A DNA stretch of 64,000 nt. Origin: Promerops cafer. Lineage: Eukaryota; Chordata; Aves; Passeriformes; Nectariniidae. The notes under the pieces are model-generated. The model saw only the letters and a list, made by a program, of their open reading frames with translations. It was not told the origin of the DNA and made no database searches. This document shows, piece after piece, positions 47,601-61,997 of this stretch. Location: NCBI GenBank assembly GCA_013398275.1, contig VZSE01014922.1, forward strand, positions 6,834,963 to 6,898,962, written 5' to 3'. Each line of letters opens with the position of its first letter. Position 1 is the stretch's first letter. The translations under genes and the position numbers were made by a program.

Positions 47601-50600
47601 ATTAGAGACAGATTGCTGGGGGATCGCTGCCTGTGTACAGCACAGAGAACACAGACACTGATCTTACTCTAGAAAAAATGCCTGAGGGTGACAGAGAAAA
47701 CAAATATATCCAGAAAACAAGGTAAACTGGGTCAGGCATGTAGGATGGCAGAGAGTCCTACAGCAATCATAAGGTCACCACTGAGGAAAGTCGGGCTGTG
47801 TGGGAGTACAAAAGTCCATTAACACAACTGTGGAAAACAGAATAAATGGAAAAACTCAAATGCCCGAATTGTACCAGCAGTGCAACACCAATTGGAAAAC
47901 AGGAGCTAAGAAAGAAAATGGAATTCTTATGGTTTCTAGTGAAAGAAGAGGCCAGATACCTAGACTGATGAAAAGGATGTCAGTACTTGTTATGGACAGC
48001 TAAACTGGTGCATCAACAACCAATTTGATTTGCATCTGAGCTGTGGAATTAGTGTACCACCAGTGACAAGCATTTCTTTTAGGGAAGGTGTTCTATAAAA
48101 TTGAGTTTGGGCCAATGACAGTCAAGTGTTGGATGTTATAGTTGAGAGTTCACAATGCACACAATCAAGCAACAGGGAAATCTAAATGCAGCATCTGGCA
48201 TCACAGATGTGCCCTCTCTTGACCAGAGGAGATAGAATTTTCTCTATCAATTTTGTTCTAGCAGTTTTACAATGGCTAAAAGGCAAGAGAGCTTGGAGGA
48301 ACACTGAACAGAGAGTGAGCTCTATGTTATCTCACTGGATTACTGAAATGCAGAATTCCACTTGAGTAAAAAGGGATTAGAGAGACTGCAAAGATATGAA
48401 ACAATGTTGGACTTTCTAATACCCTTTCAAAGGGAGAGAATGGTCCAATAGTAGTCATAGCAACCAATATCTTGGAAAGTTGCACTATTTAGTAGGAAAC
48501 AGGTAAAAAAAATAAGTTCCCACTACTGATGACTGAAGGCAGATTTAATAACGGCAAAAATTCTAATTTTAACACTAAAACCATTTTTTGGCATACTGAG
48601 TTACATGAGCCATTCAGTCAAGAGGCCAGAAGTCTCCACAGAACCCTTGGTCTAAAACTTAAAAGCATCAGCCTGGCTACAAATGTGTTTATATGTAAAC
48701 TAAGCCTCTCCCTAGAGAAATGCCAAACATCTGGCAGGTGCTGGAGAGCAGGCTAATGGTAGTTTATAACCTGCTAATATCCAAAATGAAAGTGAAGACT
48801 GCCATAGGAGGTAACCTTCTATATGAGATGGCACATGGGTGAAAGATCACAGTGTTTAAATGTAAAGCAGCAGTAATGTCAGCAAAAGGAAGAGCAGGTG
48901 TCATAAAAATGAAAAATGCTGCAGTAAAAACCAAGCTTGAGGTGAGCTAAAGCACGTTCTGCTGGCCAGTAAAAAAAACAAACCCTTACTGGGGACATAA
49001 ATGAAATAGAACAGGTTGTCCAAAATTTTCCTGTCCAAAATTTTCCTCTACTTAAAAAGTCACCTGAAATCCCAAACAGCTCTGGAAAATATTGGACAAA
49101 TATGTTCACTACTTGTGAAGAAAATGGTGTGAAGATGGAGAATAGCCATCCTATTTCTGTGTGCTGTAGGTGTAGACCTTCATCCCAAATAAGTTGAAAA
49201 GTTGGATGGAATTACTGAAGCAGCAGTTGCCCTCCACAGATATGCTTGGAGTGTGTTTCATTTGGTGTCTGAGGTTCACTGAAATGGATCTAGCTGAAAG
49301 GAGGCTTTTGTGTTGCACACAGCTGAAAGTCCAGCATTTCCTACCTAGTTCTTCTAACAAAGAGCCAGAAACTTTTTCATTTTAGAAATGTGCATTCTCT
49401 TATGTTAATGAACATGCTACATGAAACAAAGACCATTTCTCTTGCCAGTGACTTCAAAGGGCTTAGATCAAGTGTTGAGTGAAAATACACTTATGGCAAA
49501 AATGATTGAAATTCAACGCCAAGGCTGCTCCAAAAGCTATTTTCTGTGCTCCTCCTCCTAAATTTTACCACCTTGGTTGCACTTTATCAAAGCCCTTGGG
49601 GTGTCTATAGTATAGTCTATATCGCGCTTGTTCTGACGTTACATTAAAATGAACGGTGCCCTATGAAACTATCAGCACTGCATGCAAGTGCTGCAGCCTT
49701 GCTTACACAAAGTATTTGTGATGTCTGAAAGTGCTGTATTGTACTCTTTGGCTTGGCTTTCCTTGATAGAAACATCAGAAAAGCCAGTATTTTAATACTG
49801 TGTACTGTTATGAGATTTTTAAAAAAATGAATTATTATGCTGAAGATTTTTTTTTCCAAAGAGATAACATCCCACAGTGCTGACAGGCTTTTTTCTCTAA
49901 TGATATATGAATTGGAGCTAACAGGGGAGACAATAACTGCAGGCCTTTTGATTAATCTATTTTCTTTGGTCCTCTCTTTAAAATGATAGATTAGTTCAAG
50001 AGGACGTTTTGCCATAGACATTTGCAATAGAAGTGTGAGCTCCAAACAAAATAAGGAACCAAAATTTGTTTAATATATTGTAGACATCTGGTCCATTTTC
50101 ACTAGGAAATTAGCATAGAGTTAACATCTAATTATTGTCATATGCAAAAAGCTGAAAAAAGAGTCCAGGTGTATCTGATGACACAGGGGTAGAAAAGAAA
50201 AAGATTCCTGTAGCATAATTTAAAAGAAGAATGTATTTTAGCTCTACAATTTAACTTCTGTGATTCAAATCTACCTGGATGCAAAAAAAGAAAATAAGCA
50301 AAGGAGAAAATCATCCCTTTCAAGTCGTGACACGCTTATGAAAGTCTTTCATAACATCTCAGTTGCATTACTTTTGTCTGTTTAGAGTCAATGAGTTGCC
50401 TCACTTTTAAAAGTAAAGACAAGTGATAGAACAAATTGTACTGGATAGATAACAGCTGTACAATCTGTACCTGTGATGGTGATAAAGTTAAACCAGATTC
50501 TAGTCAGAACCAAGTATTATAATTTCTATGTCTAATTCAGACCTGCCAAATGGTATTCTGCAAAATGCTACAATATATAAAGTCTCTTTGCTAAATAGCA

Positions 50601-53600
50601 CTATTTCAAATATTGTGAAATGCCTTTAAAAAATTACTGTAGAAGCCATGGCAATATTGATGAGCACAGTTCATAGAATGAACTCAACAATTTGTTGAAA
50701 TGTTGTGTGTCTCCACCCTTCTCCAACAGCACAACCTCCAGCATATATCACTACATAAGGTGTATTTAGTTACTTCTGTGCACTGCAGTCATAGCAAACA
50801 TGCAAACTGACCAAGTGTGGGGAGAGAGGAAACGGGGCGCTCATCTGGGGCAACACACAACAAATATGCAGCCTGTTGAGGTGTTCTACACAAACAAATC
50901 AGATAGAGGGGCTGCACACTTAACAGAGGATTTTTGTTTGCTTATTGCAAAATGGATGAAGACAACCTTCTGTGATGGCAGGAGTGGGTTATCACTCAAC
51001 CAGTAGCTTTAATTTAGCAAGCCAGAGGTGCTGAGGTGGTGTTAATGGAGGACTTACTGAATTAAATCACCAAGACAGAGATCCATGTCTCTCATGTTAA
51101 ACATCTGGGTGTTTATGTTGGAAGGCTTCCTGTAAAAGGAGAAATAGACACCTCCTGACACAAGTTCTGTTGATCAGTGTCTCTCATCCTTGGCTACCCA
51201 GGAAACATCTGAATTAAGCACTTTAACTTACAAAAGCTGAATCTGGACCAGTGAGTTTGACTTTCCCTTTTTTGTGACCCATTTGACACTCACAGAGGTG
51301 CAAGATTATAAGGAAATTTCTACTTCCCCTTTTTTTTGCATAGTGTAAATATGATGTATGGTATTTACCAATAGACTCAAACCCACTCTGTCATTTGCTG
51401 TAACAGATCTCTTCAAAGAAAGAAAAAGAATGTCACATCACATTACTACTTTCCAAATCATTCACAAATTGTTTTGATCAAACTCAACACGTATTTTTAG
51501 GCAAATATTTATTTATTGGTCATAAAATATACCCTATGCCAGTGGCAGTACCATTGTAACATCTATTTTGCTGGGAAAATATATATTTACACTGAATCTT
51601 TAGACTGAGGAACCCCTTTTATGGCCCACTTTGGGCTATGACACATAGGGGCTGCTAAAAGTAAATCTCCTTTTTACTGCTTTGGAGCTACAGACCTGAG
51701 TGGAGAAAGGGCTATAACCATAGCAGACAGCTGCATCTAAAGCAGATTTTGCTTACAATAGTACAGTTTATTTTTGGCTTGTTTCCTTTTATTTCTTAAG
51801 CCCTTATCTTTCTACATTGTTGGGGTTTTTTTTCTGGTTTACTTATAGGTGTGTTGGACCACTCAGATGACAGAAAACCACACACACCATGATGAAATGG
51901 AGGTGTTTAAGTAGTGACATCCACAGCACTTCTCTATTGCTTTCTGGAAGTGAATGTGGCTATTCTGAGTCACCTAGGCTTTCTTCTGAGGGTGGGGAGG
52001 TAGTCTTTATAGTACTGTAGGGAAGTAGCAATGCTGTAGAAAAATTCCAAGGCAAAAATCATCCCGCATTTTTTTGGTGCCCCTTCTGAGAGCTTTGCCA
52101 AAAAGTACCCTTAAAGAGGAGGCTTTTTGAATGAAATCTGCCTTCCTATAACAGAGATAGAAAATGGAAAAAAAATCCAGGTTGTTAGAAGAAATGGAAA
52201 AAAAGAAAATATATGGCAGCAGTATAATTCTGCCTGAAGGTAAGATACATGTTACAGTGTGCACTGAATTTTTCACTGAATTAATTTGCATGAATATTGC
52301 ACAGGGAAATGTGTATGTGCTGTGCCTTTAAATGTAGATGCTTCTCAGAATGTTATTTGCATGTTCACAAATTATGTATTCCTATTGTACCATGTATTGG
52401 AAAACAAAAATAAATGCAGTTGCTACAAGGGAGGAGGGTCTTTTTAATCTTTAATTAAAGATTGAATAAAAGTGTTCTTTGATGATGTCAATTTCAACTT
52501 CATTAATGACCAGATCATACCCTAATCCAGTATCTTTGGCAGACTAGGATATACTGACTAATTAAACAAAAACAGTCGGTATTGATATATGAGAACAATC
52601 ATGCAACTCTAATTAAAGTTGTAACAAATTGGTTTTTAGTCATTTCATGCATTCAGCAGCAACCCAAATTGCACTTATTTTGCAAAAATCCAATTTTAGT
52701 CTGTCTTATTGAAGGAAGCCAAAAACTGAGCTCTTTTACACCTACATATGCACTGACACACTCTATGAAATCTGTTTTGACAGCTTCCTATAATATTTAG
52801 CCAACGATGACAAGCAAGCTAAAGAATCAATAACTAAACCTTTGGTGCATGTTGCAATCAAGAGCAATTATTTACATGTCATGTTGAGTCATTTAGATGG
52901 TGAATTATTGTTCAGACCCATCATTTAACCAGACAATTGTATATATGAGCTTTCAATTGGCTCTCTGGTCCCTTGGGACTTCAGTTGAATTATTCTGGTG
53001 TGAATATTCATGAGGTTTGACGATGGTGTTTACCACTTCATTATGTCAAAGATTTAAGAGTTGTTCTACAGTTCCTGGAAGGGAGTAGCCATGACATTTG
53101 GGAAACAAATAGCTATGGTTACACCACCTGCACAGCTCATATGTGGAGAAGCTGCAGCTGCTCTAAGACAGCTCCATGCATCTGCGCGCAGTGGGGTGAT
53201 GGGATTTATATGGAAAAAGCAATGCTTTGTACTGGATCCAAAAGCCAGTGGTTGTAGGGGATCCCACAGACTACCAAGTCTGCCTGTTGGGCACCCATCT
53301 AGGGCGAGTCACACAATGTATGATTTCAAAGCTCACCAGGCTGTGCCTTGCAGGCCGTGCTGATGGAATGCAGACCCCTGCGGCTGACTCTGATGCCCCA
53401 GATGCTCAGTGCTATCAGGTCTTGCTCAGCTGCACCTCTCACTTGATGGCACTTTTGAACATAAAGTACCCCAAACCGAGCAAATAAAAGCTGAGACATG
53501 GAAAAACTCCAGGTACCTTTGAAATGGCTGGATGTCTAGCTTTACTGAGCATAAAATGGTCAAAGTAATTCTTATCCCATTTATCTAACCCACAGCTATA

Positions 53601-56020
53601 GTCTCCTTAATGATAGAGTGCAGAAAACTTTGATCATGGAATTCAACAAGTCTCATTGATATTAATTGTGCTCTTCACAAATGCAGCTGTTATTTTACAG
53701 GGCTCCCATGAGGCACAGGGACAGTAAGTTACAAGAGGGGAAGAACTGAGAGCTCAGCACCTCTTCTGTGATTTAAACTGGATTAAAGTCTGAACTCTTG
53801 TGCTGAAAAATATTTGCATTATTATATAGTGGATATACACCATGGAAGTTGCATGATAGTACAAAAGTGGAATGTGACTGTTATCGGTTATAAGTTCGGT
53901 TTTTGCATTGGCCACTTTAAGAGGTTCAAGAGTGTCTTTAAAGTTTAGAAACTCACGTCTCAAATAGTGTTTGCCTTTGCCAGTTTACTGACTGACAGTG
54001 GAATATGGATTTACTTACCTCTGAAAAATTGTGCCTGTATTAGCTTCAAAGTGGGCAGAGGTTTACAGGAAAACTTTTATAGCATTGATGATATTGGCTG
54101 ACACATGCACTGTGCTGGTGTCGAGCTGGCTTGAAAATTTGAGGAGTCTCACTCTGAGTTTCCCAGACATGAGGATTTCAGCCTCACCAGCAATTTTGAA
54201 AATTTTTGGATAGATGTCTTTCTAACTGTGGTACCAATACCTTGCTAGTACTTTAAATTCTTTAAAATAGAAAAAGACAATATTACCAGAGGAGCTGACA
54301 AGCCTGATCAACAGGCATAAAGGTCTGGAGGTGGGAGTCAATATTGCTGCTACAGCTGGCTTCAATACCACATCAACCAGGTCCTATCAGTGCAAACCTT
54401 TCTTAGCAGCTCTCACTTCCTTTTCTAAATGAAATCTTAATGAACATTTAAAAAAAAACCCAAAGAAACAAATCAAAGCAAAAAAAAAAACCTCAAAAAA
54501 CACCACCAACAGACAAGCTGGCTCACAAAGGCAGATGAAGGTGTCTCTAAACAGCACAGTGTTTCAAGGAGCAATGGTTCTTTCATGCTCCTTAAATCAG
54601 AAAAAGGACACCAAGGGCCCTTCCTTACAGTCAGTAAGATACAGGATTCAGCTGTCTGCAAACTAGAAGGTCAGGAAACTCAAGTGCAGAGCCTGTGGAG
54701 CCTCCCCAATTGAAAGCTTATTAATAATACAAAAGATTATTCACTGCTATCAAATATAATTACAGGCATCAAACACCCTGGAGCTGAAAGACCATTTATT
54801 TAACATACAGAATAAGCAGATGTAGTTGTATGATGCGCCTCACTGCAGTATCTTAACACAAGGCTTCAGGTGGCAAAACAAACCACATTACTAGAGCTAT
54901 AATAGTGATTGCATACAGGGATTTTATGTAGCACAGTATGCTCCAAAAAAAAAAAAAAAGACCACCTTACTTATGTGTAATTTTAATGCATTTCAATGAG
55001 TATTTTATCTATCCGTCCAGACATTTTATGTCTGTAACTTCAGGTCCAGGGAGCGAACTCTTCTGCAAGCCATTTTTAATGATTCCTTGACTGAGTGAAT
55101 CACACAAGCACCTGGACTGTGATTTGTGTTTCTTAATCTGGAAGTTAAGCTCCAGCTACAACCCAGTGCCTGGGTCCAAACACAGCAATCAATGGATTTA
55201 ACTGAAAGATTACTACTGACAGGTTTGAGGCAGATCTTTTGTATTGAAGGAATATCTCCATAGCTAAACTACAGTACCCACAAAGATGGAAAACAAATAG
55301 TTCACAGGGTGTGTCTATTTCTGTCAAATATTTTATCTGACTGTTTCAATCTTAGGTCTTGGCATCCTCACCACCTACACTAAACATACATTACTTCATT
55401 TCTGAGTAAACTAACTCCTTCCCTCCAGAAGAAATCTTGTGTGTAGTGAAAAGTTCAGTCCCAGCACTACTCTTTAGGTGTGAGGAGGATGAGAATTGTT
55501 AACATGCAACCCCTTTCAATTTATGAGTACCTCCAATCCCCATTTACAAGGGGCAAGCAAATAAGTATATAGGTATATCTACTTCTTGCCCCACTTATGG
55601 CACCTTTTGGCCCATTATTGCCTTGAGGATGTGTTCATAGCCAGAGAGTGCTCAGACTGTGCCCTGGCCTTGGGGGCAGGCAGGGGAAGGGCAGACTCAG
55701 ATGAAAGTGCCTGGGATCCCCTTGGTGAGGCATAAGTCACCCAGGCCTCATTAAACTGCCAGGCCCCTTTCCTGTGCTTCTGTTCTCATTGTCGCTGCTC
55801 TCCAAGATATGGAAACACAAAAAGCTTGACAAGCAGCACAGAAAGGCAGAAAAAACATATGACAGCTTAATGGCTTTGAGAAAAATACATGCCAATGTTT
55901 ATATTTGCAGAAGCAAGGCAGCACGTCTTTAAATGACATAATGGGCTTCATTTGTTAGGGCATCTGATTAAAGGTCTCACATAATTTGTAAACTAACAAA
56001 AGCTTCATCAGGCACTGAAA

Positions 56021-56058
56021 ATTATTATTATTATTATTATTGTTATTATTATTATTCT
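56021..56058. repeat. (ATT)n microsatellite
   Basis: About twelve ATT units with one G and one C interruption. Confidence 0.93.
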
Positions 56059-56248
56059 TATGCAGCATTTATACTGCAGTCACTCCTAAGATTTCCAGAC
56101 AAGAAATGGCAGCTACACAAGAAGTAAAAAGAATAAAATAAAACAACTTTAATAGCAAGTGTCTGAATGACTTAGTCACAAATAGCTTAAAATGGAGGTA
56201 ATTCCCTATATCTCTTCTGCCAGTTGCCACCCTTATGCACATATCTGA

Positions 56249-56271
56249 ATATATATATATTAAAATATATA
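56249..56271. repeat. Short (AT)n run
   Basis: Two AT blocks separated by taaa. Confidence 0.75.
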
Positions 56272-59140
56272 TGTCAAAGTTCCACCATTAGTGAGAGTGA
56301 GAGTAGAACCTTTTTTCATGATTAGATATATGTCATAATTATCTTGTTTGCCTGAAATACATGTGTATTGCTATAATCATTGACTACTTCCAAAGCTAAA
56401 ACTTCTATCTAAACTAAAGGGTAAATGTGGGACACACAGAAACACATAATATCTAACTATTAATGTTGTATGAACTTTATGAAATGTTGCAGAAAACCAC
56501 TATCAATTCCTTTAAAAGTTTCAGCTATTTAAAATCATAAAAGCTAAAATAAAAACTGACCTTTTTTGGAAAAAACCTCATGTAACAATATTAACATCTT
56601 TTTTTTTTTTTTTCATTTTGACTAATACAGTCAATTTTCCCCAACACCTCTTTGTATCAGCTGGCAGGTGTCCTTGTGCTGTGGGTGTTTTTCCCCATCA
56701 GTTTTATTTTTTCTGCTTCCTATGGGTTTTTAGGAACTGCAGCATGCAGGGATGATGCAATGACTATGACAACTCCACCAATATAAGCAAAGAATAGTAC
56801 AGGGCATTGAAAAAGTAAGATATTTTTAGGGATCTAAAAAGGCTGAAACCACTGCTAAGAACTCAGGCTAAAGGCATTCCATACATGTTGTCAATGAGCA
56901 GCTAAACGTTTGGGCTTCACCAGCAGAACTGATGGGAGCCCCAAGCAAGGTGGACAAAATGGCAAATAAATAATCAGAATTTTTAGGCTGTGATATTATC
57001 CAAGAGTTTTAAGTCCAGTGAACAGATTAGGACATTCAGTTTCCTCAGGATTTTAGATGTATTTGTCCTGAGTTTAAAGTAACTGTGTGAATAAACATAT
57101 ATTTATCCTTCAAGGAAATTTAAAAATCCTTTGCTGACAGCAACAGTGCTACTGACTGCAGCAGGCTCACTCTCAGCTACGTGGGTGGAGGATTTGGGCC
57201 AAACTTAGGGTAGCTTTTGAATTAAGAGATATTGAGTCAACAATCAAAATGTCCAGAGAAAAACAGAGAAAGAGAAGTGCTGTGAGAAGTGGAGATAGAA
57301 GTGAACATGAAGAAGTTCCTGCAGGAGACCTAGGAGAGAATACATCACCAGAAACAGGGGACTGGGTGAGGCAATTACCACAGGGTTAGAAAACTAGGAA
57401 CAGGACCAAGCTTTGTAATCACACCTGCTGTGATGGATTACATTCCTGGGCCTGCTTTCCTTCTTCATCTCCACTTTGAATCATTCTACATTCAAGAAAA
57501 GACTGATGAAGTCCAAGTCAGATTCATCTCAAATACACACAGAGATTCCTCAACATCAGGCAGAATTATTCAATACAGAGTGAGCTTCGTACCTCAAAGT
57601 TGTGCTGTTATACCAGTGAAGGAAACAACACAGATAAGAGAGTCCAAATTGCATCTGTTTCACTAAGTGTGAAAGGCAGGAAAAAATAAAAAGCCTGTAA
57701 GGTGGGTGTTTGTCTAAAGATACATGTAGGAGGTGAACACACTGAGTAAAATTAGAGATGAACTTCTAACCTATGGTACAGACAACATCAAAATCTGCAA
57801 AAAAGAAATTAGAACAGTGAAGGAAAATCTGAGGTAAACTGGGGCTGTGACAGAGTGGGAAGAATAGAAGGAACTGCTGTAGGAAGTCACTGTGCAGGGG
57901 CTGCACCCAGTGTAAAAGGAGCCTGTGGGAGTGGATGGATTGCTACTTCATAGCCACTGAGAAAGAGGACATCTGGAGTCTAGCATCAGAAAAAATATTG
58001 AACTGAATCTCCATGCCTGTGATAGGTACATATTTGGAAGAATGAGACCAAGAGGGAGCCATACCCAGTATTAGCTGTATTGGGTTGTACAGAAAGAACA
58101 GAGTCTTGGCTTCCAAGACATCAACATTTAAAAAGTAATACAATAGAGTTATTACAAAACAACAATTGAAAGCCCTAGAGAGTTATCTCTTTTACATAAT
58201 GTGTCTGTTTTCTGGTGAATTCTTTATAAAGATTTGCTCAATTAGCAGTAAGAAATAAATATTCAAGGAGACAAGAAAATGTGTTCTTAGTGAATTAGTC
58301 TGATTAATTACATTTACAATCTGTTTCCTTTAGTGCATGCTTTCAAAATTGCATGCTTTTTTTTGATGAAGAATTGTGCTCTCCTGTTGAGTGTGGAAAA
58401 GGGGGTCTAATAGAAGCAACCCATAAGCTGCAGGTTTAATCAAATATACTGGTTGCACATGTACACACATAATGTTCATTGTCAATTCACTGAGGTTGTT
58501 GGTTTTACTCCGTGAGTAAGAGTCCCTGAAATCATCTTGTAGCTGCTGAGACTCAGAATAAAATGGTTGTTGTCCCTGGAGACAAATTTTTCAGAAACAT
58601 AACAACAAAATATAAAATATGTAAGAAATAAGGCAGTACAGTTTGTTTTGGATATTTATATAGATCATAGCCCAGCTACCAAAAATTTGAGAAAAACTCT
58701 TATTAACTTTATTGAATTAGAGTCTTTAATAAAGCAATGTTAATTGGTGTCACTTGATACTGAAACTTTTCTATCAATGGGAGGAAGTATTGCCTGCATT
58801 GTGCACAGCCCAGAGCTCTCACCCAGACTCCCGTGCTGCTCCAGCTGGGAGCAGAGTCATGTGCAGGCACAGGGCTCAGGGTTTGTGAGCTCAGAGTAAG
58901 GGTAAAGCTGTTCTGCTTGGTATTTACTCTGGATGATTCCTGGGAAATCTGCCAGGTTTATGTTTAGGCAGCATAGGCTTTTCCACGGAGACTGTGGGGA
59001 AAAAACAGTCCTCTCTGGGTAAAACAGGGGCAAACCCTCAAGGGAATCCTGAGAAGGAAAACTCACAGGATTTGCATCATCCTCCTTGCAGTAGAGGTGG
59101 TTCAAGGCTAATTCTGTATTGCAATTAGAAAAAAACCTAG

Positions 59141-59168
59141 GGTTTTTTTTGTTTTGTTTTGTTTTTTT
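59141..59168. repeat. (GTTTT)n tract
   Basis: T run followed by three GTTTT-like units and another T run. Confidence 0.85.
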
Positions 59169-61843
59169 AAATAAGAATAATCCTTTTAATTTTTATGAAT
59201 GTGCACTTCCATTAAAAGTTTGAAGTAACATCTTTTTGCTCTAGAGAATCCCTGCAAACCTCTCTGCAGCAGTAGTGCTAGGAAGACTTACCAGGAGGAC
59301 AAAGAGCCTGGGTTAGCTAATGATATTTAGAACCAGGAGCTCACAATGGGCTCTGCTTCCCAGGTTAGGAGCTATCAGATGTGCTGTGTGCCCCTTCCAG
59401 CCTGCAGATTTCCCTTCCCATGGGGACCAGGTTTTGGAAGGGTGATGATAAGTTTGCAAATATTGGTGTCTCATCGCAGCACAGTCTTGAAAAACGCTTT
59501 TTTTGTCCAGGATCTGGAAAGATTTCCCAACTACTGCTGTGCAGACAAAACCTCCAGCAGCTCAGGCACAGAGGCCCCACATTGTTGCATGTGTTCCCAA
59601 GGTGGATTTTCTCTTATCTACCCTACACCTTCATGGTGCCTATGTCAAAGCTGCCAGTGTAAACATTCCAAGCACACACAGGCACATCCCCACATACACA
59701 TCAGCAAATATCTCTCATGCCTTATTTTCATGAATATTTCTGTGAATGAAACCTCAGTGCAGCAGATGTGCACAGAAAGAAAACAGACATAGACGCTGAC
59801 TGAGTGAACTTTCTGATGCTAAAGAAAATGTAAACCAACACTGTTCATCTCTTTATCCTAAGGTCCTTTGAATCTATAGGAGTTTTCTTCATACATGGAC
59901 TGCCAAATTTGGCCTATAACTCTCCTTTCAGAAGTTCTAGATTAATCCAAAACTCTAAACCAAATTATTTTAGCTTATTTCATTAAATTTTCTAAAGATG
60001 TCACTTTGCAGAAGAAGAAAGAAGTCTTTTAAAAGGTACTGACTGAAGGGTTATTTACATAAGTCTAGCATTGTTATGATTATTAATACCTACAACAGAC
60101 CTCACAAGCCTCAAGATGCTTCAAATAATTAAATTATACTGATTTTTCAGGAAGTGGGAAAAGTCCTGTCACCTACATGATGTGAAATAACATTTTTCAA
60201 ATCCCTTAGAAACATTCAGATGGAAGCATTTTTGCCCTACCTCATGCACAGAGAAGAACTCATCTTTTTTATTGACCTCCAGCTTCTCTGCCTGTGCTTT
60301 GGAGAGGCCCAAGTTAGCTATACTCATCCCTGATCACTTTTTCCCATCCTCCCCTCAGAGATGACATTCCAGCTAAGCTGCTTTGGGTGAGGACATTCAT
60401 GGCACAGTGTCTGGTGTTCTACTTTCTAGGAACAGGTCAAGCATAGACATGCTGAAGGTGTTCTGCAACACTTGGTGTCTCAATGGCATCTGATAGGCAA
60501 TCTTTGACCTCTTCTCATATCAAAAAGGTGGTTTGGAACAGATTTTCTTTTTGTTATCAAGACTGGATTTTAAAAAGTATATAATTTCCTGATGTCTAAA
60601 TTCTGAATGTAGTTAGATTTTTGATCTAGTGTAATGCTGCTAAAAAAGAGCAGGCTGAAAGGGATCACCAGCAGGATCATTCTGTGAATGAAGGTGGATT
60701 AAAACCTGTGAGAGAACAGAAGGGTCTTTATTTCATTGAGTAAATAAATATCTTAAATGCAATATTGAAAGCTATCCATGGCATCACACAAACCTATCAG
60801 TTAGCTGAGCTGAACTCTCTGTGGAACCAACAAACATGTTTAAGCAAATTTTAGTTTATGTAAATCACTTTACATAGCTTTGAACTTAACTCGCATTTAT
60901 TCCTTCCCCTGGTTTACAAGGAATTTTCTTTCTCTCCTTAATTATTTTCTTTTGTTTGGTTTTATTCCGTATCATGGCATGATCTCTGCTGTAGGAGGGG
61001 CAAGTTCCACATCAGACAGCTGTTCCAACCAAAAAAACCTAACCTAGATAAACAAGTCTCTAATCTGGAGGCATATGAAAGTTCTCCAGACAAGGTCTGC
61101 TCCCTGCTTGGGGTTCATTTTGCTTTCTGGTTCTCATATATAGAGGCCTGCTTGGGAAAATCAGACAGACTGTGTCTGCTTTGAATTTATCAGGCGAACA
61201 CACACACAGAAAACAAGAGTGTTTAGACTCTGGGCTGCTGGTGAACGCTCAGAATTCCCCACTTTCCCAATGACTGTAGAGCTAGTTGGCACATCTTCAA
61301 TAAAAAATTACATCAGTGATGCTCTGGAAACTCAATTGAGGCAGAGGAATGACAAGAAAACAAGCAAATCCACAGTGAAAGCTTTGGCAAAAATTCTCTC
61401 CTTCATTTCAAACGTAATAGCATTCCTGGTCTCTAATTTCTATTTTATTTTTAGTTACAAATGAATTACTAGTACAGCTCCTCATAATCTATTTCTTTCC
61501 ATTTCTCAGACTCTTTTGGGGAGTGGTATAATTTTAGACTGTAAAAATATACGCCATCTGGTTTATATATAATTGAGCCACTCATACTCACATTGTTTGG
61601 ATGTAAAGCCATGCTTTAGACAGAACTGGAGAAAGGCTGTGAGAAGTTACACATTGTTGAGAGCAAAGCTGACTGCACTTCAGTGCCTCTCTAGGCATGC
61701 CCCTAGCTGGCCTTGGTTTTGGCTCACCTGTAGTGTCACCTTGTGTGAGATGACACAGAGTCAGAAGGGACATCCACACTGCCCATAGAAATTACTGTGG
61801 TGTTAAGACAGGCACTCAAAGAAGCCCCTTTTTTGGCTTCCAG

Positions 61844-61997
61844 CCAATGTACAAGATTAAGCTTTCGAGCAGAAGTGCTGATTTTATTATTCCCGAAACG
61901 CTCAAAAGCAGAGGAGCCTTTTTTCTACCCCATCAATTAATGGTCAATAGACTGGTCAGTGTGACCAGCAGATCACAAAGTCCAGTATTTGGGATTG
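61844..61997 (+). CDS. Possible internal coding exon, gene unidentified
   Basis: The acceptor gccccttttttggcttccag ends at 61843 and the donor ggattg-gtaaga follows 61997. The 154 bases are open for 51 codons plus one base. The peptide starts PMYKIKLSSRSADF, continues IIPETLKSRGAFFLPH and ends SQSPVFGI. Several CpG dinucleotides occur (tcgagc, ccgaaacgc), unusual for the surroundings. The exon would enter in phase 0 and leave in phase 1. No membrane segment or known motif is seen. It could pair with 63461-63561, which has the matching phase. Unrecognised. Confidence 0.33.

Larger units (their letters stand above)
44691..61843. other. Large unassigned AT-rich interval
   Basis: No transposable element or named gene is recognised in these 17 kb. 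It contains simple repeats (A-rich at 54448-54510; poly-A at about 54945-54959; ATT array at 56021-56058; AT run at 56249-56271; poly-T at about 56600-56613; GTTTT tract at 59141-59168). It also has an interval open in three forward frames near 59500-59660 and some AT-rich segments with octamer-like words that look like conserved non-coding DNA. The longest frames are about 115-148 codons and show no domains. Confidence 0.5.

Noticed and set aside
52156..52243. Plus-strand exon-like segment before gaag-gtaaga
   Set aside because: The donor is good but the acceptor is preceded by a purine-rich stretch (gaaaatggaaaaaaaatccag), so splicing there is unlikely.
53227..53487. 86-codon plus-strand frame followed by AATAAA
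   Set aside because: No recognisable domain, no acceptor, and AATAAA overlapping the stop is weak evidence for a gene.
61135..61200. Second TATA promoter (catatatagagg)
   Set aside because: No clear initiator, no supporting motifs and no donor at a suitable distance.
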